Shown: positions 1 to 7,610 of the stretch, piece by piece
Layout: each line of letters opens with the position of its first letter
How positions within the stretch are numbered: position 1 is the first letter of the stretch
From: Flavobacteriales bacterium
GTDB taxonomy: Bacteria > Bacteroidota > Bacteroidia > Flavobacteriales_D > Parvicellaceae
Length of the DNA stretch: 9,017 bases
NCBI GenBank assembly: GCA_027047735.1
Contig: JALTUD010000051.1
Location: forward strand, 1-9,017
Direction: 5' to 3'
Program-made: the position numbers and the translations under genes
Notes under the pieces: generated by a model
Databases searched by the model: none
What the model was told of the DNA's origin: nothing
The model's input: the letters and a program-made list of their open reading frames with translations, nothing else

Positions 1-148
1 GGGGCAGGTGAGTGCAAAGAAAACGGAGTTTAGTTTTCTTAGACGATGAAAAATTCTTTTGCATAGCCCCAGCTATGGAAAATAATTTTGAAGAAGTATA
101 AGGAAAATAAAACCGTTTTATTGTGCTTAGATTAACTGTGTTAGGGAT
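1..148 (+). repeat. 159-bp structured repeat, copy A1 (cut by window edge)
   Basis: Aligned without net gaps to the copy at 6564-6722, this copy should begin about 10 bases before the window. It ends in the terminal repeat GTTAGGGAT (140-148). Its core is a hairpin with arms 50-67 and 72-89 and loop CCCA. The arms pair throughout except for a C-T mismatch (56/83) and a G-G mismatch (61/78). The landmarks TTAGACGATGAA before the hairpin and GAAGAAGTATAAGG after it recur in the other copies. It is non-coding as far as can be seen. Function is unknown; a non-autonomous mobile element or a structured RNA are the two leading readings. Confidence 0.8.
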
Positions 149-160
149 ACAATCCCTAAC
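140..160. repeat. Palindromic junction between tandem repeat units
   Basis: GTTAGGGAT and ATCCCTAAC form a perfect 9-bp inverted repeat around the spacer ACA. The left arm is the right end of copy A1 and the right arm is the left end of copy A2, so the palindrome arises from head-to-tail joining of units that each carry 9-bp terminal inverted repeats. The same palindrome is found inverted at 8768-8788. Confidence 0.85.
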
Positions 161-285
161 GCGACGAAAATGAACGAGAAGAAAACGAATTTTCTTTTTC
201 TCAGACGATGAATATTTTCTTTGCATAGCCCTAAAAGGAAATAAAATATGAAGAAATATAAGGATACTAAAAACGCTTTATAAAG
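152..285 (+). repeat. 159-bp structured repeat, copy A2 (right end lost)
   Basis: This copy starts at the terminal repeat ATCCCTAAC (152-160) and is recognisable to about AAACGCTTTATA (271-282); the right terminal repeat is missing. Its hairpin has arms 212-224 and 237-249. The arms differ in sequence from copy A1 but still pair, again with one C-T and one G-G mismatch at equivalent places. The apex has lost the GCTATG half seen in the other copies. The copy sits immediately downstream of the alpha-2-macroglobulin stop codon. A weak palindrome, GCTTTATAAAGC (275-286), followed on the minus strand by GTTTTTAG, might help end that transcript, but its stem is only about 4 bp. Confidence 0.75.
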
Positions 286-308
286 CTCTCTTCAATATTC
301 AAAAGATA

Positions 309-3300
309 TTATTTTACTTCAACCCGTATCCCTTCGCTATGCGAGGTAAATTCAGGAGCGTACATACATTGAATACTCGTGATTCCGTTAGAAAAATTTC
401 CTTTTTGCGTAGCAATTAATTCGTATTCAAAAACGTATTCCCCGGCTCTTAAATAACTGATAAAGAAATTAGTGGAAGCATCCTTCGTGCTTTGATAATA
501 TCCTAATCCGTCTTGCCAACGGTATCCTGAAATAACGTTTACAGGCTCAAAAGTTGAAGCACGCATATCTTTTAGATGTATATATTCAAGATTCCTATCC
601 GATTGGATAATTACTCTTACTTTCACTCTATCACCTACTTTAATCTGTTGGTTTTCACTTATAGGAAACAATTTTTTCCCCGATGAGGTATTTTGTAAAA
701 CATACAGTTCCTTTTTGATTTTTAAAGGTGTATCGTGCGGAGTAATCTTATCCAAGTCTTCAAAATATTGCCAATACAACGCACCCCAAGCTACCGAGTT
801 TTTAGCTTTTGTAACACGTACTTCACCCATCTCCGGTTTTATTTCTTCTTTAGTCCAACTTGTTTTAAAGTAACCTGTTCCTGCTTCGGTATGTGGAATA
901 TCTACTTTTGTTTTTCCTAACTGAATAGTTGGAATATCGGTTTCAGTAAGTATATCCGTCCCCTTCAAGAGTAAAGCATAACAAGCTTCAGCCGTAGCCT
1001 TTGTAGTTTTCCAGTCCGTAGTTTGTTTTTGTTTGAGTAACCAAACACGCATATCGTTGATACTGTTTTGATCATTTGCAACTTCATCAAAAACTTCTAT
1101 TAAAAGAGCTTGTGTTTCAATCGCTCTTTGGTTAGATAAATAACTGTTTGTATTTGTTTTCCAATACATACCCATTTCCTCATCGGTAGTTGCCCGTTCT
1201 TTTAGCGATGCTATAATCTTATCGGCAAATTGTTGTTCGCCGTGTCGTTTTGTGATTAATGCAAGTTCTCCTTGAGTGTGTAAAGAAAAGTTTGTCCAAT
1301 ATTGTTTGGCTTGCTCATAAAAGTACTCATAGGCTTCTTTATGATTGGGTTGTATAGGAATATTATCGAAAAAACTTCGTGCATACAAGTAGTTAATGTA
1401 ACTATCTTGAACAAATGGACTTTTTATATATTTATCCGGATGTTCTTGTTTGATTTTTTTATAATTTTCATTCATTTCATTATCTAAGAAAGCAATAGCT
1501 TTACGTAACATTGGCGTATTCAAATTATCAATAACCCCAAGTTTATTAAGATGTCCGAATCCACTAACGATGTATCGAGTGATGTACGGACTCACCTCCA
1601 TTCCTTTAAACCAAGGCCAACCACCATTCGAGAATTGCAATTGTTCCAGTTTTCTTAAAGCCCTGTCTTTTTCCGCACTCATTTTGTTGTAATCGAACAA
1701 TAAGGCAATTCTTTTTTTGCGTTCTTTTTCATTAGTGGCGTTAAGTACCCAAGGTGTTTCTTCCAAAATTAGAGCTTTCAGCTCCTGATTTTTTTCAAGA
1801 TTGGATAAAAAAGCATCGGTATCATAGTTCTTCCAATTATCAAAAACACGTTTTATTTTCGGATTGGAAAGTACAATATATTCAGCTATGGAATTAGCAT
1901 AATAACGAGAGAATGTTTGTTCCGCACACTCGTACGGATATTCTATTAAGTATGGAAGTGCTTGAATGGCATACCAGGCAGGATTGGAAGTAAACTCTAA
2001 CGTTAATTTGTAATTTTCAAGCGTTTTAGAGCCGTTGTTTTGTTGTATGAGTTTGGTAAACGTAAACTTTTTAGTTCCTTTTCTTCGTACGGGTAAAGGC
2101 AAAGATTCGGTCACCAACATTCGATTGGTTAATACCGGTAGCGGTTTTTCTTCACCATCACTATGGTTACCGGCTTTAGCCGTTACGCGGTAACTTATTG
2201 CGGAGTATCCTTTAGGGATTCGTATTTGCCAATTTACGGCTGTACTTTTCCCTTTTTCAATCGTAACGCTTTGTTGTTTATTCATTAATATTAATTCTTG
2301 ACTTATAGGTTTTAACGTTAGCGCATCAAAGAAATCAAGCCGGACATTTCCTTTTACATTTTTGTCTGTAAGGTTGACAATTTTAGCAGAAAAAGTCATC
2401 CTGTCCCCCTCTCTGAAAAAACGAGGAGCGTTCGGAATAACCATAACTTCTTTTTGTGTAATGACTTCTTTCTGTATTTGACCGACTTTCAGGTCTTGTG
2501 TATGAGCTAAAGCTAAGAATTTCCATTTGGTCAAACTTTCAGGCATTTTGAATTTCAACACAACATTTCCTTCCTTGTCTGTATGTAGTTGAGGAAAAAA
2601 GAAAGCGGTTTCATTAAAGTTCCTTCTGGGTTGAAGATTGTTGAGTTGCTCTTTTTTAGATGGTGTTGGAGAAGATTCTTGTTGAGTAGAGGTATTGTCG
2701 TCTTCATCATTTAACAAAGCAATTCTTTCTTCTGATTTTTCTTCGCTTTCCAATGCCATAGATGTCCTGCCCGGCATTTTCTCCATAACTTCCGGAGAAC
2801 TGCTATATGCTCTCATATATGCACCATCTCTGTCTATTATAGGGAAATATCTTATCTGCCATTTCAAAGAAGTAAATCTACGTGTCGGAAAACTTTTGTA
2901 AATATTCCAATGTTCTTCGTTTAAAACTCCCCTTAGCGATTTGAAACAATTATTCTTCCAGCTTAAAGTAGGTGAATAGTAGTGATTAAGGAATAGTTCA
3001 AAAGCGTTAGGAGCGAACTTATCCAAAGAAGCATCGTACATTGTAGCCAACAATTCAGCTATAACTCGTTCTCCTGTTTTGCCTTTGATTTTGAGTCGCC
3101 ATTCTTCGATTTGCCCCGGTAACAATTTGTCTCTAAATGTTTCAAAAGCTATATCTAATTCTTTGTTTGTATAAGGAACGGTAATTATTTTTTGTGATTG
3201 AATAAAACGATTGTGTTTTGTTGCTGTAAAATTGATACTGAAATTCCCCCTGTGTTTTTCTTCTATCGGGACAGTTATTTTTCTTTGTTCGTTGTGTAAA

Positions 3301-6300
3301 ATGAGATCTTCTTCAAAAATGATTTTCCCTTTGTGCTCTATTTGGTAGTTCACAAGTAATTCATCTTCAGCCGTTCCGATTAATACTTCAGCTTGTTCAC
3401 CGGGTTCGCCAGTTGTTTTTAAATCGGTTGTCCACCAGGTTTTTTTTGCCGGTATTTTATCGGCGAATTTATCAAATACGGTAAAATAGCGAATGTCTTT
3501 TACTTCTACTCCGAAAGAGTCTTTGCTGATTGCGTCTAAAACATAACGACCAACCGGCATAGAGCCTAGCGGTAAAGAGAACTGTTCTTTCTGTTTCGTG
3601 TCAAAATGTATTGTAGCTATTTTTTCTCCGCGTTTAAGGTTGCGTAATTCTGCTTCGCCATTATACTCATCATAAGGGAATAATTGATGAAAGGCAACTT
3701 CGTCAATCGTTTTTACATCGCTCTTCGGAAGAATACTCCTGCGGTATATTCTATCAGGTTCAATTAGCTTGGTTATGGTGATTGTACCTTTAGCGTCAAT
3801 TTTTTCTCCGTTGAGGTTAACGGTTTTTATCGGTATATCTTTTTCTTTGTTTTTGTCCAGTTCCTTGGGAACTGTAACCGATAAATCCATAGCGGTATAA
3901 CCTACATTAATGTAGCTTGTGGTACTTTGTGTTTCACCGTTGATGTCTGTAACAAAGATTTCAACTTTGTAAGAAAAAGTAGGAGCGTATTTTTCCGGAA
4001 CACTATAATCGGGAATAGCTTTAAATTTTATGGTAAAGTTTCCGTTATCGTCGGTAACTAATTCACCGTTTTTTATTACGGATGCAGGAGAAGAAGGCAT
4101 CCAGCCCCAACGGTACCAACCCCAATATGGGAAACGAGCGGTACGAGTTACACTGTATTTTACTTGAGCACCGTCTATCCCAAATCCTGCAAATGCTTTA
4201 GCTTCACCTTTTAGTCTAACTTCTTCGCCCAGTTTGTATGTTCCTTGTACCGGAAGGGGTACTACTTCAAATGTAGGACGTTTATACTCTTCGACTTTGA
4301 AATATTTTTCATTTCTATTTTCGTCGCTGATATGGAAAGAACCATTTAAAACACCTTTTGGTAAAACAAAAGAACCGGAGTACGAACCGTATTCATTGGT
4401 TGTAACATTAACCGAACTTACTTTTTGGTAGTTAACATCATAAAGAGTTACGGTAAACTGCTTATGCGGAATAATTTTGTTATGCTCATTCTCACGAGAT
4501 ATTACAATACCTTTAAAATAAATCGTTTGTCCGGGTCTGTAAATAGCTCTGTCCAAGAAAAAATGTGTTTGCGTAACAGGCTGTGGTTGATAAGGTTTAT
4601 AGAAATACACGCCGTCCATCGAAAAATATTCATCTTCTCCTTTTTGTATTCTGAAATAAAGATTGTTGTAGTTGTTTTTATGGGAAGAAAAAACTGTTTT
4701 TCCTTGGTCAGATGTTTTTTGTGTTTGTTGTAACTCAAAACCTCTGTGATTTTTACTGTAGGTGTACCGGTAGGCTTCAACCGTTACATTGCTTATTGGT
4801 TTTCCGTTGTCGGCATCTACAACTTTAACAATTACTTTGTCTTCTTTTTGCAAAAGAGAATAACTTAATTGTGTTACCCAAAATGTTTGTTGCACAACCG
4901 CATTCGCCCGTGTTGTAAATTTATCCGAAGAGCTAGCCAAAATACAATAACGACCATAAGGCAGTTCGTCAACTTTTACATCGGCTATGTGTTTTTGGTA
5001 ATCGCCAAAATCTTCAAAAGTCATTTCCCAAGTTTTAAGGGCGGGAGCCTGATAAACAGAAGGTGTAATGTTTTCCAAATCCCAGTCAATTTTTACGATT
5101 TTAAAATAAACTTTAAAAACATTGCGATACCCCAAGGTCATACGAATAGGCGTATTCGGCAAATAGCTTTTTTCAATGTTAAACGATAAATTTTTAGCCT
5201 TAATTTTACTCGTTAAGTTTTCGCACTCTTTAGCACCATAAGTGTCGGGAAATGTGTTTATGGTTTTGGAACAAATATCCAGTGCTTTTTTTAGTTCCCA
5301 TCGGTTATCATCCGTTTTTCTATTGTATAATAAACCTTTATTGTAGTATCCTAAAGCTATTTCATACCAAACCGTTGCTATTTCAGGCGAAGTAGGGTAG
5401 GAGTCAGCTAATTTTTGTAAGGCTTGTTGATAAGTATGTTCTTTTTCGGGGAACCGACCGTTCTCTTTAATGTATTTTAATCGTTCTAAAGTAGTATAAA
5501 TCAAAGCGTTTAAGTTTCCTCTTTTGAGTTGTACTTTTGTAAGCTCTTGATAAACGGACAGCACTACGGAATTTTGATACGAAGAATCGATTTTTAGTGA
5601 AACAAATTCATTCGGAAGTCCAAGAAAACGTTCGTCAGGAGCAGTTTTATTAGCAGAAGAAATATTATTGTATTTGGAGTCTTTTAGTTTTTTCAACGCT
5701 CTGAAAGCCAGAAAGTCATACAACGAAGGTTGAAGATAAGCAGTTTCTTCCACGTAATTCAAAAGCGGTTTAAAATCAGCTAAAACCGTACGTTGCAAGC
5801 TGTCTTTATTTGTAATTGACAATAAATACTCCTGTTTAGTAGCCTCCAACAAGGTAGCAATATCCCATTCTTCAATATTTGTAGACGGAGAAGAAAGTTG
5901 CGTTCGCTTTCTAATTTTCCATTGATTGGAATAGAAATACTCCTCCAGCAAATCACCTTTCAAAGTATGAAGTATCGAAGTTGTGGGAAACTGTTCCGTA
6001 ACCAAAAGAGAATCAATTTCTTGAATAGAATTAAGTGTAGCACTTTGATTGAGATAATTACGATATTTTGTTTTAAAAACCAGAGCCTTTACAATTTGAG
6101 GCGTATTGTCCGATTTTTGGGCAAGCGAAAGAATTTTATCTGTTTTTTCTAAAGCGGATTTATATAAACCATCTTTTTCCAAGCGGGTAACCTCTTCCCA
6201 TAAATCAGCATAATCGTTTGAAAAGTTATAGCGAAGTTCACCTTTAGGAAGTTCGTTTTTTACAGCCGTTTGTTTTTTATTACCACAGGAAAAGGCAACG

Positions 6301-6356
6301 AGTAATAAAACAATCAAAACAATAGAAGCGTATCGGAAGTTAATATCAGAAATCAT
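309..6356 (-). CDS. Alpha-2-macroglobulin family lipoprotein (2015 aa)
   Basis: Bacterial alpha-2-macroglobulins are envelope proteins thought to trap proteases that attack the periplasm. The N-terminus has a hydrophobic segment (about 11-22) ending in AFSC, so Cys24 is the likely lipidated residue. The following GNKK is not an acidic surface-export signal, which favours a periplasmic location. Residues about 40-400 look helical and TPR-like. The MG2-type motif DRAIYRPGQ is at 602-610. An acidic Ser/Gln/Pro-rich stretch at about 1200-1243, just before NFNETAFFFP (1246 on, the conserved alpha-2-macroglobulin core domain), is in the right place for a bait-like linker. The thioester motif CAEQ is at 1477-1480, and NGGWPWFKG (1577 on) marks the thioester domain. 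Length is within the range I expect for Bacteroidota members. The frame is intact. The start ATG directly precedes the signal sequence, with a -7 box 36 nt upstream. The penicillin-binding protein PbpC, often paired with this family, is not adjacent inside the window. Confidence 0.95.
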   Translation of the reverse strand: MISDINFRYASIVLIVLLLVAFSCGNKKQTAVKNELPKGELRYNFSNDYADLWEEVTRLEKDGLYKSALEKTDKILSLAQKSDNTPQIVKALVFKTKYRNYLNQSATLNSIQEIDSLLVTEQFPTTSILHTLKGDLLEEYFYSNQWKIRKRTQLSSPSTNIEEWDIATLLEATKQEYLLSITNKDSLQRTVLADFKPLLNYVEETAYLQPSLYDFLAFRALKKLKDSKYNNISSANKTAPDERFLGLPNEFVSLKIDSSYQNSVVLSVYQELTKVQLKRGNLNALIYTTLERLKYIKENGRFPEKEHTYQQALQKLADSYPTSPEIATVWYEIALGYYNKGLLYNRKTDDNRWELKKALDICSKTINTFPDTYGAKECENLTSKIKAKNLSFNIEKSYLPNTPIRMTLGYRNVFKVYFKIVKIDWDLENITPSVYQAPALKTWEMTFEDFGDYQKHIADVKVDELPYGRYCILASSSDKFTTRANAVVQQTFWVTQLSYSLLQKEDKVIVKVVDADNGKPISNVTVEAYRYTYSKNHRGFELQQTQKTSDQGKTVFSSHKNNYNNLYFRIQKGEDEYFSMDGVYFYKPYQPQPVTQTHFFLDRAIYRPGQTIYFKGIVISRENEHNKIIPHKQFTVTLYDVNYQKVSSVNVTTNEYGSYSGSFVLPKGVLNGSFHISDENRNEKYFKVEEYKRPTFEVVPLPVQGTYKLGEEVRLKGEAKAFAGFGIDGAQVKYSVTRTARFPYWGWYRWGWMPSSPASVIKNGELVTDDNGNFTIKFKAIPDYSVPEKYAPTFSYKVEIFVTDINGETQSTTSYINVGYTAMDLSVTVPKELDKNKEKDIPIKTVNLNGEKIDAKGTITITKLIEPDRIYRRSILPKSDVKTIDEVAFHQLFPYDEYNGEAELRNLKRGEKIATIHFDTKQKEQFSLPLGSMPVGRYVLDAISKDSFGVEVKDIRYFTVFDKFADKIPAKKTWWTTDLKTTGEPGEQAEVLIGTAEDELLVNYQIEHKGKIIFEEDLILHNEQRKITVPIEEKHRGNFSINFTATKHNRFIQSQKIITVPYTNKELDIAFETFRDKLLPGQIEEWRLKIKGKTGERVIAELLATMYDASLDKFAPNAFELFLNHYYSPTLSWKNNCFKSLRGVLNEEHWNIYKSFPTRRFTSLKWQIRYFPIIDRDGAYMRAYSSSPEVMEKMPGRTSMALESEEKSEERIALLNDEDDNTSTQQESSPTPSKKEQLNNLQPRRNFNETAFFFPQLHTDKEGNVVLKFKMPESLTKWKFLALAHTQDLKVGQIQKEVITQKEVMVIPNAPRFFREGDRMTFSAKIVNLTDKNVKGNVRLDFFDALTLKPISQELILMNKQQSVTIEKGKSTAVNWQIRIPKGYSAISYRVTAKAGNHSDGEEKPLPVLTNRMLVTESLPLPVRRKGTKKFTFTKLIQQNNGSKTLENYKLTLEFTSNPAWYAIQALPYLIEYPYECAEQTFSRYYANSIAEYIVLSNPKIKRVFDNWKNYDTDAFLSNLEKNQELKALILEETPWVLNATNEKERKKRIALLFDYNKMSAEKDRALRKLEQLQFSNGGWPWFKGMEVSPYITRYIVSGFGHLNKLGVIDNLNTPMLRKAIAFLDNEMNENYKKIKQEHPDKYIKSPFVQDSYINYLYARSFFDNIPIQPNHKEAYEYFYEQAKQYWTNFSLHTQGELALITKRHGEQQFADKIIASLKERATTDEEMGMYWKTNTNSYLSNQRAIETQALLIEVFDEVANDQNSINDMRVWLLKQKQTTDWKTTKATAEACYALLLKGTDILTETDIPTIQLGKTKVDIPHTEAGTGYFKTSWTKEEIKPEMGEVRVTKAKNSVAWGALYWQYFEDLDKITPHDTPLKIKKELYVLQNTSSGKKLFPISENQQIKVGDRVKVRVIIQSDRNLEYIHLKDMRASTFEPVNVISGYRWQDGLGYYQSTKDASTNFFISYLRAGEYVFEYELIATQKGNFSNGITSIQCMYAPEFTSHSEGIRVEVK

Positions 6357-6391
6357 AATTGAATGTAATTTATGTTATTTCATACAAGTTG

Positions 6392-6399
6392 CAAATATA
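6392..6399 (-). promoter_or_regulatory. Probable -7 box of the alpha-2-macroglobulin gene
   Basis: On the minus strand this reads TATATTTG, a perfect match to the Bacteroidota -7 consensus TAnnTTTG. It would place the transcript start about 30 nt before the ATG. No clear TTG (-33 box) is found at the usual spacing; the nearest candidate is weak (TTA at 6424-6426). No strong Shine-Dalgarno site lies before the ATG, which is normal in this phylum. Confidence 0.5.
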
Positions 6400-6441
6400 A
6401 AGGTTCAATAGGAAATGAATGGATAAATAATTTGGGCGTTC

Positions 6442-6501
6442 CCATTACAGCATAAAAAAGTGGTTTTTGTTACACAACACCACTTTTTAACGCCGTAATG
6501 G
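6442..6501. terminator. Long inverted repeat, terminator-like on both strands
   Basis: The arms 6442-6464 and 6479-6501 pair over 23 positions with about three mismatches. The inner part is AAAAAGTGGT against ACCACTTTTT, with a 14-nt loop that contains GTT/AAC. On either strand the stem ends in a run of T, so it could act as a bidirectional intrinsic terminator. On the minus strand it would stop read-through from the sigma/barrel operon before the alpha-2-macroglobulin promoter. The extra outer pairing (CCATTAC/GTAATGG) is longer than a terminator needs. Confidence 0.5.
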
Positions 6502-6572
6502 TCGGGCTATCCACTATATCTTTTGCCCTCCAAAAGGAGGGAGGGCAAAAGGATGCCGTTTCTATCCCTAAC
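6500..6572 (-). repeat. GC-rich hairpin intergenic element, copy 1
   Basis: Read on the minus strand, the element runs from GTTAGGGATAGAAACGGCAT, through CCTTTTGCCCTCC and its complement, to GATATAGTGGATAGCCCGACC at the other end. The hairpin arms are TTTTGCCCTCC (6521-6531) and GGAGGGCAAAA (6540-6550), 11 perfect pairs. A second copy is at 8930-9012. From memory, this frame (an AGCGGC-type ATCCTTTT, a hairpin, then AAAAGATATAG and GGATAGCCCGACC) is very common between genes in Flavobacteriia. It may correspond to the Rfam Flavo-1 motif, but I could not verify that. It could be a structured RNA or a mobile repeat. Its GTTAGGGAT end overlaps the terminal repeat of copy B. Confidence 0.6.
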
Positions 6573-6722
6573 GCGAAGAAAATGAGCGAGAAGAAAACGG
6601 AATTTAGTTTTCTTAGACGATGAAAAATTATTTTGCATAGCCCCAGCTATGGAAAATAATTTTGAAGAAGGATAAGTAAAATAAAACCGATTTATGCCGT
6701 TTATTTTCTTTGTGTTAGGGAT
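6564..6722 (+). repeat. 159-bp structured repeat, copy B (complete)
   Basis: The copy is bounded by ATCCCTAAC (6564-6572) and GTTAGGGAT (6714-6722), a 9-bp terminal inverted repeat. The central hairpin has arms 6624-6641 and 6646-6663 and loop CCCA. It pairs perfectly except for the G-G mismatch at 6635/6652 that all four copies share. It has the same length as the complete copy at 8780-8938. It sits downstream of the barrel gene and joins a GC-rich hairpin element on its left. Confidence 0.85.
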
Positions 6723-6760
6723 ACTTATTTTGAAGACAGATAAGAAAAAAATAGAAAGGA
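6723..6760 (+). repeat. Remnant of a second repeat unit after copy B
   Basis: TTATTTTGAAGACAGATAAG (6725-6744) resembles the part of the unit just after the hairpin (AATTTTGAAGAAGGATAAG in copy B). This suggests that a tandem second unit lost its left half by deletion. The match is short and lies in AT-rich sequence, so it could be chance. Confidence 0.35.
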
Positions 6761-6764
6761 AATA

Positions 6765-7610
6765 CTATCGAAATCTATATAAAACAGAACAACCAAAAGA
6801 ATAACTGTTTAGTGTTATTCCGGTTACACTTTCTTGTTCATTAGTTAGACCTTTATACATATTCAACATAAATTCAGTTTTTTGAGAATATTTGTAGATT
6901 ATACCTAATTTAGTTCCCCAATCGTTTCTAAAAGAGTCGTATGCAGTTCCTTCATATAGTTTATACCGGTATTCTACTCCGATAAACGGACAAACTTTTT
7001 TCAAGCTTATTTCCATAAGAACCGGTATTGCCAACTGACCATGATATTTCGTTATATGTAAGTTTCGTATATCGATTGTTGAATCATTCGGTAAGCTGAG
7101 GTCATTTTCATTGAATAAAGATAGATATTCTTGATCGGAATTATCCGGATTTGAGTTTTTGGCTTTAGCCTTTTTACCATTGTTGTTATAAAGGTAATCT
7201 GCACCAAATCTTAAATTTATTTTTGAGTTAAGAATATAGCGATAATAAAATCCGATTTTACCACCAATGGAAATAGGGTTTGAAATTGTTTTAACATTGT
7301 CATTTGTTCCGAAAATAACTGCCCCCGTTTTTATCCCGAAATTGTTCGCTTGTTTTTCTGAGGGCGATTCAAAGTTGTCTGTATGGGTGGAATCTTGTTG
7401 ATTAAAGGAATCTGTTTTTACTTCATTTGTACTTAATGTTGACTTTATATTATTCGAGTCCGTTTGCAATTTTGGTGTACGTATGGTGTCATAGACAAAA
7501 ATGGTGTCATAAACATATATCGTGTCATAAACATATATCGTATCTTGTGCAAAAGTTGTTAAGGTTCTCAAACAAATTAAAAGTACTAGTATTATTTTAT
7601 TTATTTTCAT
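6765..7610 (-). CDS. PorT-like outer-membrane beta-barrel protein with DTIYVY stalk (281 aa)
   Basis: The N-terminus is a signal peptide (hydrophobic residues about 5-20, cleavage near FAQ, 20-22). The tandem hexapeptides DTIYVY, DTIYVY and DTIFVY plus a final DTI follow directly (23-43). Next comes a Ser/Thr/Asn/Gln-rich spacer (about 44-90), and then about 190 residues of alternating aromatic and polar strands (FGIKTGAVIFG on) ending in VLYRFR. This suits an eight-strand barrel of the OMP_b-brl/PorT type. The start codon overlaps the 3' end of the sigma gene by 14 nt, which implies co-transcription and probably coupled translation. The context suggests a sensor or partner of the upstream membrane-linked sigma factor; that role is inferred. 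No substrate or ligand can be read from the sequence. Confidence 0.85.
   Translation of the reverse strand: MKINKIILVLLICLRTLTTFAQDTIYVYDTIYVYDTIFVYDTIRTPKLQTDSNNIKSTLSTNEVKTDSFNQQDSTHTDNFESPSEKQANNFGIKTGAVIFGTNDNVKTISNPISIGGKIGFYYRYILNSKINLRFGADYLYNNNGKKAKAKNSNPDNSDQEYLSLFNENDLSLPNDSTIDIRNLHITKYHGQLAIPVLMEISLKKVCPFIGVEYRYKLYEGTAYDSFRNDWGTKLGIIYKYSQKTEFMLNMYKGLTNEQESVTGITLNSYSFGCSVLYRFR
7482..7544 (-). repeat. 18-bp tandem repeat encoding DTIYVY
   Basis: Three and a half 18-nt units encode DTIYVY, DTIYVY, DTIFVY and DTI. The first two differ at a single silent base (GAT/GAC); the third is more diverged. Near-identical units could gain or lose copies by slippage without breaking the frame, changing stalk length just after the signal peptide. 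Confidence 0.85.

Noticed and set aside
4502..4780. 92-codon open frame on the minus strand within the macroglobulin gene
   Set aside because: It lies entirely inside the long macroglobulin frame, has no recognisable domain, and its composition fits an out-of-frame reading.
735..6152. Plus-strand open frames of 61-106 codons opposite the macroglobulin gene
   Set aside because: They are antisense to a clear family member, rich in Phe/Ile/Cys as expected from the complement of AT-rich coding sequence, and show no start signals or domains.
6590..6680. Possible peptide (LDDEKLFCIAPAMENNFEE-like) across the repeat hairpin
   Set aside because: No start codon is available in copy B, copy C has a stop in the frame, and copy A2 keeps base pairing but not the peptide; the conservation follows the hairpin.
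7482..7544. CRISPR-like short repeats
   Set aside because: The 18-bp units are directly adjacent without spacers and keep a reading frame; they are a coding tandem repeat.
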